A program made the translations under genes and the position numbers. A stretch of 64,000 bases of DNA from Megalonaias nervosa (taxonomy: Eukaryota; Mollusca; Bivalvia; Unionida; Unionidae), in NCBI GenBank assembly GCA_016617855.1, contig JAECUM010011059.1, positions 53,232 to 117,231 on the forward strand. Reading direction: 5' to 3'. The notes below the pieces were generated by a model. That model had not been told where the DNA came from and did not search any database. It saw only the letters and a list, made by a program, of their open reading frames with translations. The stretch's first letter is position 1. Every line of letters starts with the position of its first letter. Positions 29,471 through 44,400 of the stretch are shown piece after piece.

Positions 29471-32400
29471 CTATATGATATGAAAAAAACAAGGTATGTT
29501 AAAATATTGTGGGGAAAACAATCTTGTGTTACAGGGAAAATGTGAAATCTGTCAACTATCTGCTTGTGGAACTATATTTTAATAATAATTTAATGTGTTC
29601 GTACATTTGTACTTCTTATTTAAGTGCCAAATAATCGTTCCAATCTCATAAGTCCCATACCTTGTTATGTATTGCTTATAACATGACATACAATATAACA
29701 AAACTTAATGTCACCAAAGTTATAGAACTCAATACTAAAATGAAAGCCCTAGCCATTTCCAATATTTTTACCAGTGTGAAATGTTCAATTTAGCGTTCAA
29801 TAACTTACAGTAGGTTGATGGATGACTTCCTGAAATCAACTGAAAACTAAAAATGGTGATCCTGCAGTTTAAAGAGTGAAAAAGGACCTCCTTTTATTTC
29901 CTAAACTGTCTTTAAGCCTTAAATGCTAAACATTTTCTCAGTCTTTATCCTCACTTGCAAGAAAATAAAGCATATAACTGTCACTCCGATGGTAATTGAT
30001 ATGAGCTCTTAATAACTTTTGGCATTTCATTTTAGGGGGGAGAGGTCTGACACATTTTTTAAATTTCTGTCTGTCAACAACTGGAAAAAGATGTCTAGCT
30101 CTGATTTGTAACAGAATGACACCTTACATTATATCCATTATATTATTTGAAAAAATTATCTTGAGATAAAATACCTCAGCTCAAAAGAAAACCACAGCCC
30201 CTCTCAAATGAAATGCTCATTACCATAAAGTAGATGAATTTGCCATATTAATGTTAATTGTTGTACAAGTTGTAATCTAAATCTGTAACTAAAGTGGAAT
30301 GATCAAGCTTACATTAGATTTGACACCTTGTGAAAGACATTATGCAGACATCAGAGAGTTTGTTGATAAAAACAGGAAGTGTTGACATTAAAGCCAACAA
30401 TTCACCAGCTATACTATTGATAAAATATAAAGGGAAAATGAGTGAGATGCCAACGCCCAGGCAAGATATTTATTAGAAAGGGCCAGTAAATATATAAAAC
30501 ACACTCAACAAACAAGAAAATATTTAGTAAACCTGAGGAAGTACGCAAAATTTAAATAGCAAACAACTGCTCTCTTTAAAATCTTCAGATGATTCTCTAT
30601 CTAACAAAGGAATACATGTACTTAACACATTAACATGTGCTTGTATATAACTAAAATGTGACTTTTTAAAAAAAAATCCAAAAACATTTTTCACAACATC
30701 CCATTTGGCCACCATACTGACTTACATGACAAGTCAAACAAGTGATTAAAGGATCATAAATATAATTTGTAATATTCCAAATTAATTTATGGCAAATACC
30801 TTTTTTTTTGATTAAACAAATAAGTTTTTTAATTATTTTTTGTCGTGAAAAAGGTCAAATGCAAGAATATAAGGCTAGAGATACTGTCATTCAAGGTACT
30901 ATTAACAATCATAAACATGCTTCTCTAAATAATCTACATAATATTTGCTAAGGTTTCTTTCTGTTATGTCACAAGAGAATATATACTGATCTTTGAAACA
31001 CTATTTGTAGAATTGTTGATTTATCATGGTGATTTACTTTCAAAAGCATTTTCGTACAATTATACTACAAGTACTACCATTATTGGAATAATATCATGGG
31101 GAGATAACTACTATAAGGTGTAATCATTTACTTGAAGCATGTCCAATATCCCACAGGGCATGGATTGGATAACAATTTTTAAACGTACCCATATGAGGTA
31201 AATGCAACCAGGTTATGGGCCATAGGTTGCTCATGCCAAATTGACCAAAATCGAAGCTACCTCTTGATGTACAAAGCTGACCCAAATGGTTATTGGATCT
31301 AATCTTTGTTACTAATATTTGAAGGCCCATAAAGCTTCTCACCATTATTATTTAAAATAAACAACAACAACAAATATAATCTCAGTTTAAATCCTTAAAT
31401 CCCTTTGGTTTTCAGGAGATTAATGTTTAATATCAACAAAATGACATATCATCCATCCTAATAAAATGTTCTAGTTTTAAAAAAACAAGATATTAAATGC
31501 ATAAAAACAACAGAAAAATGACACATGCATAAAAATGAATCATTAAGTCAACATATATCTCTGCTTAAAACTACAACATTAGAATGTATGTAAATAAATA
31601 GTTTTACTTTCCTTTAAAATGTATAACTGATAAACTGTGAATTTAGCAGTTACTTAAGATCATGAACAGTTGTTAGTATAATTATTAACACAGACTGTTT
31701 GCTTGAAGAGAATCGACACTGTGACAAGAATGGTAAAATTCAAATCTGTCCAATGCCTCCAAGCCAAAAACAGAACACTTACCATCTTCTGAAGCAGTTT
31801 GGTCATATTTTGAGATGGTGACTTTTGGGTAGTGAAGGAAACCAGTCAACAGAGGCATCACATTCATTTGAGTGCTGTAATTTCCCTCTTTAAGGCTGAA
31901 AGTTCCTGTTAGAGGCAGAATACATAATAAACATATATACAAAGAGGATGATAAGATAAACACTGCAAATACTGCTGGAAATAGTAGCAGGCAATTGTGA
32001 CCTTAATATATATGGAGATTTACAAAGAAACAATAAAACAAAAGACAAATCGAGACCAATTGAAATTCATCATACATATTGGTTGTGAACATGACATTTT
32101 TTAATACCCCCAATAATCGTCCTGCAGAATGAGGTGTCTCACTACAAGATTATAATGACAAGAGTTGTGTGGTGGCACAGGTGAGAAAGAAATCCCAACA
32201 TATCGGGCTAAAAACTTCAGGTATACAGAGAATTGTGTATGAGGACTCGTTTCAAACCTATAAAACGAGTAAAATAGTTTGGAAAGCAAAAGATTGAAAT
32301 AATTTTGAAAAGTTTCATACATTTTATTCGGAACGATTCAAATGTATGATTATATTTATTACTGATGTTAGTGATGAAACCATAGAATCATGTGGTCCAA

Positions 32401-35400
32401 TGACTCTGAAATACTTACAGATCTTATATTAAGCTAAATAACATAATCAAGTGATAAAGGGTAATGCATCAAAGGCTCAGTTAAACAACTGATGTAAAAA
32501 AGATTTTTTTAAATTTAAATGGAGAATCTTAACATTTTGATTATCATCACTAATACAAAATGTACCTATGTTGTTGCAGTCTGATGATTTCAAATGTAAC
32601 AGTATAATATTGACAAAAATGTGAGTAAAAATACAAATCAGAGATGTGGCTGACTTGCCTCTACTGTATACTTGTCTACTATTATTTTCTCATCTGCATA
32701 AGCATGGTCATATTAGTAGTATTTCTGCCCGCAGTAATGGCATAGTTGTCAACAATGTTAACATTTTTGGATCAAAAAGATTCTGAAAGTCAACATATCT
32801 TCTGTATCAGTAGTTGCATTAAGGTAACCTTTAGGATATCACTGTATGTCTGCTGTGATATGCATGGAATCCCATCTTGCCAGTCTCATCTGCTTAAGCA
32901 GAAAGCTTCTTGTGTCATGGTGAGGTTTTGCATTTAAGTTTCTGAAAGTCATACATCTTCAACATCAGGTGCTGTATTCAACTGCAGCCTGGGATAATAT
33001 TACTAAAGTCCTGAAATTTGTCTGCTTATATATGAAGAGTTACCATCTTATCTATCAAGCCATCTGAGGCATAAGTGTTTGCTGCATCAAGGTCAACGAT
33101 GTTAAAGTTTTGTGTGAATGTTTATGAAAGTCAGATACAAGGGTTATGCTGAAAAGCATACAAATGCAGGTGATTCACCAGGTTCCAGGAAGACTAGTGT
33201 GTATACATGTGGTAACAAATGAGCCAAAAATGTTATTTCCTTATATGAAATGGTTTTTGTGTTATAAATTATCTACAAGTAAGATCTAGTGTACAGTATC
33301 GATAAAAGCAACCAGACACATTTGTTTGCCTGTTTTTGTGGGTTTTAGCAATATTTTTAAAACATTATCAGCAATATCATTTTGAGGAAATAGAAATCTA
33401 AGTGCCTTTCCCAAGGACACGCGAAGGCAACTGATCTGTGATGGCCTGTGTGTGTATCAAGCCTATGACCTATGAGTTTGATGCTCCAGCAACTGAGCTA
33501 CTGCAGCCCCACCACCCATACACACAGGAATGTACCTATAAACTAAAGAAGAGAAAAGCTGGAGAAGATCAACATGCCCATATGGCTTTTGTAAAAGTGG
33601 CATGAAAAGGAAAACAAGAAGTTGCCCATAACATGGCTATTATGCCCAATCAATCAAGGTTAAGAATTTTGTCAAGTATATTTAAAATCTTTCATGCCAT
33701 TGTATTTATCCAAGACCCTGCTAAGATGAAACTTCTCAATAAATCACATTTAAATTAAATAAGTTGTGGATGCTAAACCATTTTACAAGCCATTATATCT
33801 TGGAAATAACTCAAGAAAACATTGACAAAAATCTTCTGATCATCAAGTTCAAGTGAGGCATGAAGATGAAATTTTAGAACAGGTTTTACTGAAATAAAAA
33901 AAAATCTGTGTAGATGCAAAACTATTTACATGTGACTGATAAGCCTATTCTGTGCCAATCAAGGGACAAAACTTTGGTATTGTGAACTAATGTTAAAGTT
34001 TAACAGCAAATTTAATTTAACTAAAACATGTTGATGCTAAGGTGATTACAGGTAATTAGAATGCCTAATCAATGTCAATCAATGGTAATAACTGAGAAAA
34101 AATTCTGCTTATAATCAAACCTGATATGATCAAAAGTTTTTACATCACATGCTGAAACTGGCTGATCATCAAACACAGATAATTCTGATGTTTTAACAGA
34201 TTTCAATCATGCTTTCAAGAGTTTGTACCCTTGCTTGTTTTTGAAGTCATCAACAGTCATAGCTGATCATTAAACTCGTTCGTTTAAAGAAGAAAAGAAA
34301 AAGACAATTTAAAATTTGCTCTTTTGATGATTTTTTCTGTTAGTTATTGTTAAGAAACAGGTGCAACCATGTATTTATTTAGAGAAACTTATTCCATTAT
34401 TACTTTTTCCATCATGTAATCTGACTGCTGATCAATTATCTCATTAGTAAACATGATCCATATGGATGAATTTTGAAAAGTAACAAATAATTATTTTGTT
34501 ATGTATTTTGCAGCTAATAAGTGCACATGAAAAATAACTGCACAATACGATTACAAATTTAAAAAAGATCAGCTTATTATCCTAATTTTACATTCAATCA
34601 AAAGTAATATTTTGAATATATTATTGGCTATACACTGCTAAGTCTTCAAAGCAATTTCTTCATTTTATTAAAATGGTTGGTCATAGGTTGAGAACCAAAT
34701 GACAAAGTAGAAATAACTATGACAATATGCTGTACATTTTGAATTTTTGAATGCTTAAGAGTCATTTCAGTAATAAGGACTGTTCCATTTAAACATACAT
34801 GGTACCCAGGGATGGCAGTTTTTTTAAAATAAATATATGCCAGGGTACTTTGATTTCACAGAGTTTATATTAAAAACAATTCTGGAAAGGATAACTGCAT
34901 AATGAAACCAACTTTTTGTATAATGCTGAGTGTAAATTTATATAAAACAATTTACTTCTATTCCAAACATCTTTCTTGCAAACAAAATATCTATGTAAGG
35001 TTTTATATTCATTTAAAAAAAATAACTAATTGGATAATAATTATGAAAGAATAATGATCCTTCTTTGTGTACAAAGTTAAACATTTCAACAGACACTGGG
35101 AAAAGAACTTTACCCTGGCTTTCAAATGCAGTTTCAAAATCTTCCAGTGTGTTTCAGCAAACATTTGAACTTGACAAATTATGTATGATTTCATTATAAT
35201 GTATATACCTGTAGTTTTTCCATAAAGACCCCACATGGACTGGTCAGCTGATACTTCATATATAAGGTTTTGATCTTTACCAACTGGATTGTTTTCCATG
35301 GCTTTTACGTGCAGTTTCATGCAGACCATGCTACCAATCTTACATACTTTGTCTTCTGACTTTGGTGTTACATCTATGTGTGCAGTGTATAAAGTCTGTA

Positions 35401-38400
35401 AAAGCAGATAGAAGAAGCAGTAATTGCTTTTTGATATGAGGAATGAAGACAAGATAAAAAATGTGGCAGTAACTAATGATTTCTGGAAGGAAAAAATTGT
35501 AAACAAACATGGTTGGATTTGGGAAACATGAATAAATATGTAAAAAAATTTAATAATTGCTATCTAATGATTTTACATGTATCATTTTCTATAAATGAAT
35601 CTCTGCCATAAATACAGAATTTGTTTGAAAATGCCTACTTTAATTTGATGATCATAAGTCTATGTGGAAAGACAAAAATCAATGGAAAACAGATCAAGCC
35701 TTATAGATACTTGCTGACTGCATTGTTTTACAAGATTTTGTGTGCTAGCCAAAAAAAAGAGTATGAAGCATTCAGTTTCAAAACATATACCTGGAAATGA
35801 GAGAGATGAAATTTGTGGATGACATGCTGTTTCTTCTTGTAGTCGTTCACAGTCTGAATCCCACTGTCAAGACACCTGTACTTCATATGAAACCGTAGCT
35901 CTAGATCAATATCATGCTGAATATTGGGCTTTATCTGCCAAATACAGGAGGCAAGTTGATGCTTATTCACCCTCTGCAAAGTAGAAACAATTTTTGGAAT
36001 GCTATTTATTCACTCTTTGAGATGAGCAGTGTAAATCCTCCTTGCAATCCCCGAATTAGACCAGTCCCAAATTATGAACACATTCAGTCATATCATTTAT
36101 CTTGCAAAAGAGCAAATTGATCATCTGAAATCAGCCAACTTGCCAAAGAAGACCACTTTCTCAGTCTGAAATTGCTCGTCTTAATTGGATGGCTTTACTG
36201 TATAAAGAACAAGAGCTGGCAGCAATGATTGCTTCACAAAGGTATCATCAGTACAAAGGTGCATAATAATTATGGTTAAAATGTAATAGTCTTCAGTAAA
36301 GTGATGCTGCGGAAAGAAAAGTTAGAAGGAAAGGCAATCCTCTACTAAAAATAACTGTGGAATAATTGAAATTATTTTGTTTGTTTTTGTGGGTTTCATG
36401 CCATTTTCAGCACAAAGTAAGCTATATATAGCAACCAGTATATCACATGACAGCCAGTATATTTGGTGTAGGAAGAACCCATGAAAACCTGGTGTGTCCT
36501 TGGGGAATGTACTAAACAGTTTTCTCACATACCCATACTGGCCAATCAAAAACTCTATCCCATGAGGACAGAGATAAGATATGTGAGTAATCTGTAAAAG
36601 CAAGCGCCTTAGACCACTTGGCAACAAGGTGCAACTAGCAATTAAAATTAAACTCATTCGAGGTATTATCAATGTAAAAACAACATGCCAAATTTGGTTG
36701 AAATCCAACAGAGCTCAGTAAATTTATGCTATAAAAACTAAAAACAGGAAGATGGGCAATCAGGGGCTATAACTTCTGTAAACGCCCTCATGGAATGCTG
36801 GAAATCAAACTGATTTGAAGTCTTATCAATCTGAAACCATATGCCAAATATGGATGAAAACCTAAATATTCTGGTTATCATGCAGAAACCTAAGTAAGGA
36901 GGATGAGCAAGCAAGGAACCATAACTCTTTGAAATGAGACTAAACCTATATATAAAAGCATATTTATGTCCAGAAGACAAAGTTCACACTAAATTGTATT
37001 AAAAAATGTTAAATGGTTCTTGAGCTATGCTGATTAATAGACAAAGTTCACACTAAATTGTATTAAAATATGTTAAATGGTTCTTGAGTTATGCTGATTA
37101 CAAGCAATATTCCATCTAAAACATGATGCTGACTGTCATCAGCCATAACTGAAAGTCACAGTTTTTTCACTCCGAATTTCATCTGATTCTTAAGTTATGC
37201 AGGTTATAAGCTACATTCATTGTTGAGATATGGAGTTGATAGGCAAGGACCATAACTCTGGCCAAATAGGCTTTGACAAGACAAAACCCATATAAGGCAC
37301 ATCAAGATCTTAAGACAATGTGCACATCAATTTGAATTGGAAGATGCTGAATAGTTCCTTCCAGATCTGCCCTAGTAGAGATACAATACTGATGAAGAAA
37401 GGATGACAGCTCCATCAAAATTGGACTTCAAAGATGTAACCTTAAAAATGGTACATCTACATGTAATACATAATTAATTTACCAAATGACATCATATTAT
37501 GTGTAAGGATTACAAAGTTGTCCTATTACAAGCAGCATCTCCTGTAAAAATACAAGCTAACTGTAGAGAGACATAACTGGAGTTAATGATAAAACACATA
37601 AAAGGCACAGATAGGTCTATGACACCATGTACACACCAAACTGCATCAGAATAAGTCAAATGATTTTTTAGCCATGTTTGTTACAATTATCTGCTGTCAT
37701 GGTGATGTTAGTGAAAAAAGGACAATAACTCCATAAAAATTGGATTTGAAAAATAAAACCTTTAAAAGGTGCATCTAAGAGCAATATGCCAATGGCACCC
37801 AATTATATGCAAGGGTTTCAGCGTTAAGCTGGTTAAAAGATAGACAGATGGAAAAGGTGATTACTATCAATTTCTTCAAGCTGTTGGACTACTTGTTGTA
37901 ATAAGCTGACACATAAAGCTACTGCCAAAAACACTATAGTAAAATGCATGCCTGTGGTGTATGATGGTTTGGTACTTTATGGCACAACAACATTAGGAGT
38001 ACAGTGCCTTGCCCAAGGACACACCACAGTAACTGGCCCAGATTGGTCTGATGGTGGGATTCGAACTTGCACTCTTTTGGTTTTGAGTCTTGCAAAGCAT
38101 ATGATAGTAAGATCATACTTTCAAACAGTTTTACACTACCATTTTGTATCAAAGCTAAATTATCCTACTTGATATTGCATCTATTGCAAACAAGTCAAGA
38201 AATTCATTCCTAGACCACAAATCTCCTCATTTATAATGATTAAATTACTGAAATAATTCCAAAATGACTAAAATGTTAAATGTCACCATAGTTAATAAAG
38301 CTCAAATTATACACCAAAGTGACAGCATCAGGTTAGCAAATGTCATATATTCTAAAACACGTCCACATATTAAACTGCACAATTTTGCAAGCAAGAGTAC

Positions 38401-41400
38401 TGAAAACTGAACTTAAACACAAACTTTACCAAAGTCACTGAAGCATGAAATAAAAGTCATATTTAACCTATTAAAGGTGGGTCTTGTACCCATCAAAAGG
38501 CATCCACAAAAAAAACATCCCATACCCAAAAATGCATACAAAAACTTACCCAATCTCAACAGTTAATGAAATACTTTATTAGTTTTTGTTGGTTTTAATG
38601 GCACTTTTAATATATTATTGGCTGTATCATGCTGACGAAATAAGAGCAAAACGTTCTTCCCAAGGACACACCAAGACAGCCAACCTGGACTGGCCCGTGT
38701 GGGTATCAAAAACACAACCCTTGGATTACAAGTCCAATCCTCTACCAACCAAGCTACTACAGCTCCCTATTAAAGGTGTCATGGACAGACAGACAGATGC
38801 ATGTACAGATAGGGGTAACACTATATGTACCTTATGCATGTGTGGTGTGGCATGAAAAGCAAGGAGATCCATCATTTTGTCATTAGTAGTAATTCTTACC
38901 AGTTTGTGATGAGAGGAATTAAGAGGTACAAGGTCAACATCACAAGTATTGGTGGCTATCAAATTCCATTCAGTAAGCTCAAAATTAGGTTCACTGCTCC
39001 CACTCACTTGGATCTGCAGGAATTTTCTTCAAAATAAAAAAAAAAAACAGAGGTTGCAAAAAAAGATGATAAACAAATACTACAACTACTACAATAAGCA
39101 CATGAAAACCTTAAAGGGAGTGATGCTTTACTTAATTAAATAACTTCGAGGAATTCAAGATAAGATCATTTCTTCCTTTTAAATGCTGAGTGGTGAAACC
39201 ATCTTTAATATTCTTTAGCAGTAAAAAGATTTTCAAATTAGCTGCAGTGATGGTCATACTGGATGTCAGATTGGCACCATTTTCATTTAAGACCAACAAG
39301 ACAGCATAAAGAAAGTCTTATGGTAGAAACCCCATCTTGATATAATTTTCTGTTTCGGCAGAGCAATGATAACAAGATTTTCAAGATGGCTGCCAACGGA
39401 AGCCATACTGGACATCAGACTTTTACCATTTCCATTGAGGACCAAGAAGACATCATAAAAAGTCTTTCAGTGCAAGTATAGTATTATATAATCAGCCACC
39501 TAGGGCAAACAGTGATAGCTTGATTTTCAAGATTGCTATTGTGGTGGTCATATTAGAAGTCAGATCAATACCATTTTCATTTATGAACAACTAGACATCA
39601 TATGAAGTCTTTATATGAAGACCCCATGCCAATATTATATTATGGCCATTCATTCAGGAGAAGTGGTGATAACATTTTCAAGATAACCATTCTGGTGGCC
39701 TGTTAATGGATGTTTGAGCAGTACCACTTTAAAAAATTTCGGACCAACTAGACATCATAAGTTGTTTAGTAAAAACCCATGTTGATACAATCATCCACTG
39801 ATAAATAGTAGCAATAACATTTTCAAGATGTTCACTGTGGTGACCAATCTGGATGAGTAAGTGGCAACATTTTCATTTAGGACCAATCAGACATCATGTC
39901 TTCTGGTGAAAACCCTATGGCAATATTACTTTTCATTCATGAGGAGTAGCAAATCACAAGATTTTCAAGATGGCTGCCATGGTGGCCATACTGGACATCA
40001 GATTGGCACCATTTTATTTAGGACCAATTGGACATCACAAGAAATCTTTTAGTGAAAACCCATTGTGACATGACCATCCATTCAGAAGGAACAGCAATAA
40101 AAAGATTGTTAAGGCCACTGTGGTGACCACATTGGATAACAGATCAGCACCAATTTCAATTATGACCACCTAGACATGATAAGAAGTTTTCTGGTGAAAA
40201 CACCATGTTAATATGACACTCCATTCAGGAGGTGTAGCAGCAAAATGATTTTCATGATAGCTGCCATGGTGGTCATAATGGAATCAGATTGGCACCATTT
40301 TCATTTAGATCAACTTGACATCATAAGTCTTTTAGTGAAAACCCCATGTTGATATGACTATCAATTAGGGAGGAGTAGCAATAACAAAATTTTCCAGATG
40401 GCTACTGTGGTGGCCATACTGGATCTTCATGTATGACCAACTAGACCTTGGCATGAATATTTGTAAGGTTTCTTGGCAATCCTTCAAATAGTTTAGGAGT
40501 AGTGATAACTAACTTAACAGTGCATAACACACAAACCATGCTAAAAAATGAGATAATCTATTTTTCTTTGACAGTTTTGCCATCTTAACTTTGTTGTCTG
40601 CACATTAATATCATACTTTTCTTGGACATTACATCATTTCAATAAAAGGTTTATGTATTCAAATCACAAATGAAAACAGGGATATGTTTGAAAACCTGGT
40701 TAACCTAAACTGAGCTGCATCATGGAAGTTTGAGTTTTGGATATCTTGCTTTCATATAATTTTAGTGTACACTTGTTATCTACCAGCATTTATTATAGTA
40801 AACTCCTGTGTTTTCTGAATTACTTTTCTTTCCAAGCCAAGAAAATCATTAAATGACAAATTGTGTATTTGCATAAATTTAGTCTCCTCTGTCATTACTT
40901 GAACCTCAAAATAAATTAAACCTTTCTCGCCATAGGGGTGACTTGAAACATCAAAAATGTCTTACACTAATGACCATGAAACACTTAAACTCAGCTGACT
41001 ACCATAAATGTTTTCATTTCCAGATAATATTGCTTTCAATAAATATTAATTGCCATCTTACAGTTTTTATGACCTTTTTGCTAGTGCCAACAGAGACACA
41101 GAAAGACATCCAGTAATGACAAGCTTTTGACATTGATTTTCAAGAAATAAATTTCTACTGGAAAAATGTGTACCCAGGGAGGCACATAGGGTCAAGATTT
41201 GGGGGGCATATGACAAAAAGTTGTGGAAACCTGTGAACCCATGCTAAATGTGCAGCACTAGAAACAATGCTCTGTAAATGAAATTATTAGAAATTAAAAT
41301 TTTCCCCCTATCTACCTGCTAGGCTTACTGAACATATGACAGCTATTATAATGTGCATGCCATATCTCACACAACTTGCAACCGTTTCATTTTGATATAT

Positions 41401-44400
41401 GTCTTTACTTCTTATTATGAAAGGATTGAGTTTATAAGGCAGGTCAATTGTTCAATATGTCAGACAGTTTCAATAAAATATCCCTTGATATTGCTTCCTA
41501 ATGTTACATAGATATATATATATATACATCATAAATAAGTCTATACTGGAATTGGATATACAGCCTGGACATGTGCATGGAATCTAACTTGAGTAAGAAA
41601 CTATGCAGTGACTTACTTGAAATGGTGTTTCTTTAAAATAAAACGTTACTAATCAACTGTTATGTTAACATGTTGAAAGGTAAAAGCTGTAATCTAAAGA
41701 AACTTTTATCAGCATTATCAGCAAATCAACCTGAACAAACATGTTGTTGAAAGGTAAAATCTGTATTTTAAAGAAATGTTTATGCATTATCAGTAAATCA
41801 AATTGAATAAACATGCTGTTCAAAGGTATTAACTTCAGTTTAAAGAAACTTTAATCAGCATTATCAGTAAATCAATCTGATGTGTAATGTTTTGTAATAT
41901 CTGTTATAAACAACTCGTCAACTTCTGCCTTTTCCCAACAATGCCACATTCAAAGTTAAAATCATAGGTTCATACTTTAGGAACAGAATTAATCAGAATT
42001 AATCAAACATACTACAGAATATTCTTTCTTAAGCAGAGACATGGAAACATATAAACTGAAACAGCTCCTGCATCAATGACTGCCACATGCATGTCAGTTT
42101 ACAGGTTTACTGATTTTGTAAACATGTACTGTCAGTAAACTAAACTGACTTACATGTGTAAATAATGCAGCTTTCGCTGTAGGCAAATCAACATTAAGAT
42201 ATAATATACTGTATATGTTCTATGTGATAGTACATTATAACAGGACCAGCTAAAAATATAACATTAGGTGGAATTAACCTTATAGCAAGTTAAAGAAGAA
42301 AATTCACTAAATATAATGTAATCCATGAAAACATCTATAAATATGTAAGGAACTGCCTTGTACTGTGAGACTTTTTAGTGAGATGACTACAGATGTATTT
42401 TCTTCTAAGTCCTAAATGTCACATTGTTTGATGCAATTTTGAAGACTTTAATAAATTTTTGTGCTCACCTTTCTTTGCAAGTGTGAAGATGGCGCTCTAT
42501 TTTAAATGGATGCAGAAATTGCACTTTAGCTATCACTGGTCTGGTTAACCAATCACATTCAAAAACTATCTGTAAAATATAGAATAATACAATTATTGTA
42601 AACGTAATGTAAAAAACTGCAATATACAAGATAAAAAAGGCTTTTTTGATACTATGTCTGAGAATACTTACCCAATGACATTAACATTAGGAAAGAAGCT
42701 TTGTTACCTTTCAATTCCAACATTTGTGAAGACAAAATTTTTGTCTTTCCCACCTATATTGTGTAGCATATAGACAGAAGGAAAGACACCCTTACCCATT
42801 ACTACTCCTGATGGTGGCTATGGATGTGTACTCAATTTTAGCCGCAGTGATACATCAACCAGGATGCTTGCAGATGTGGGAGGGTTTAACAGTAATGGGA
42901 TCAGGACAGTTTTCTCAGAAAAATAAAATTTACTAAAACAATTGCTTTCTCCTTTCGAAAGATTCCCCATCACATTAATGTTAGGAAAAAGGGTAATAGG
43001 AGGAGGTAATGCTAAGCATCCTACCTCAACCATGGTGACCCTTTGCGGGGAAAAAAAATGTATTCCCTATAAATGGCTAAACTGCACTCCTAATATGTGA
43101 CCAGCACAACTGATGGTTACATAAGCAGTGACAACTGTACCAAAGAGAAGAAAAAAACCACAAAAAAACCCAGAAAAGACTTTTATCTATGATGTGAAAA
43201 TTTGGGACTAATCCAGTGAAATAATATTCTGCAACCATGACAAGGTTGTACTCAGTTAGAAAACTGGTCTGGTGACAGTCTAAGCTAGTCAGACACATGA
43301 CCTATCCAATTCAATTTTTCTCTCTCCAAAGCAAGATCACGTAGGTAAAAGCTCAATAAGGTTGACCATGATTGCCATCCAACACCTTCTGTTATGTTTC
43401 TGATTGAAATGTTCCACTGAATGTGAGGCTTGCATAGACGGCTCTTATTTCATAAGCTTAGAGTTTCATATCTAATCTTCTGATTTCAAAGCATGCTGAA
43501 TGAATTACCCATTTAAGCCATTATGCAAGAGCTTAAGTGTTTATATCTTCTTTTCTAGACTTTGACAGAAGAGGCATGTCAGGCCCCATAACACTTTTCT
43601 ATTTGCTTCAAGTAGTGTTTGAGAGCATGGACCAGGTCCTCTATTGCTGCCTCTCTAGACCTATTGGTGGAGGAGCATAGATGGATGAACACTTTTTCAT
43701 TGTCAACTATAACCTGTCTTTTGCTTGTCATTAGTTCTATTGTCATTAGGATGACAAAACTATCTGATCCAAACTGAATTGGCATGCATCTCACAGTGCA
43801 TTCCAAAGCTAGACCTATCGGAAAACATGTTTTGTATGATAGTAGCTTCCAAGTGGTTCTGGCTAAATGTTCAAACTCATCTGAAATGAGCCACATCAAA
43901 ACTCATGAAAGATGACATTTAAGCAACAGGGTTAGAGATTGTGGCCTTTCAAGTCAAAATTGGCTAATAGGTAGGATAAACAATTACCCTGACCAATATC
44001 CACTCTACCATGATGCCTGAATATATATGAGATCTGAATCAATTTGAAACCTCGCTTTCTGAATTACTGTGAGTACCTGAAATAGGGGGGGGGGAGTAGG
44101 AAAAGTCTAGACACCACTCACAACTGATTGAAAGTGCATCCACAGCCCAGTTTTCTGGGTTTAAGACTGGTGAGATGAAGGTGTTGGGTGCCCCCAAAGT
44201 ACACAAAGTGGCTGATAATCAAATGCTGGCTGGACTGTGTGAGGTGTCGGGCCCATTCTTGACAATTAGTTGGAACATTTCTAAAGGCTGGTGTGAAGAG
44301 GAGTATATTTTCTGGACACCATTTGCCACTGGCCTTAGTGAAGCTAGGCAACAAGTGCACTCTCCAACCATATGAAAATAAATGTTCATACTGATTGTAA

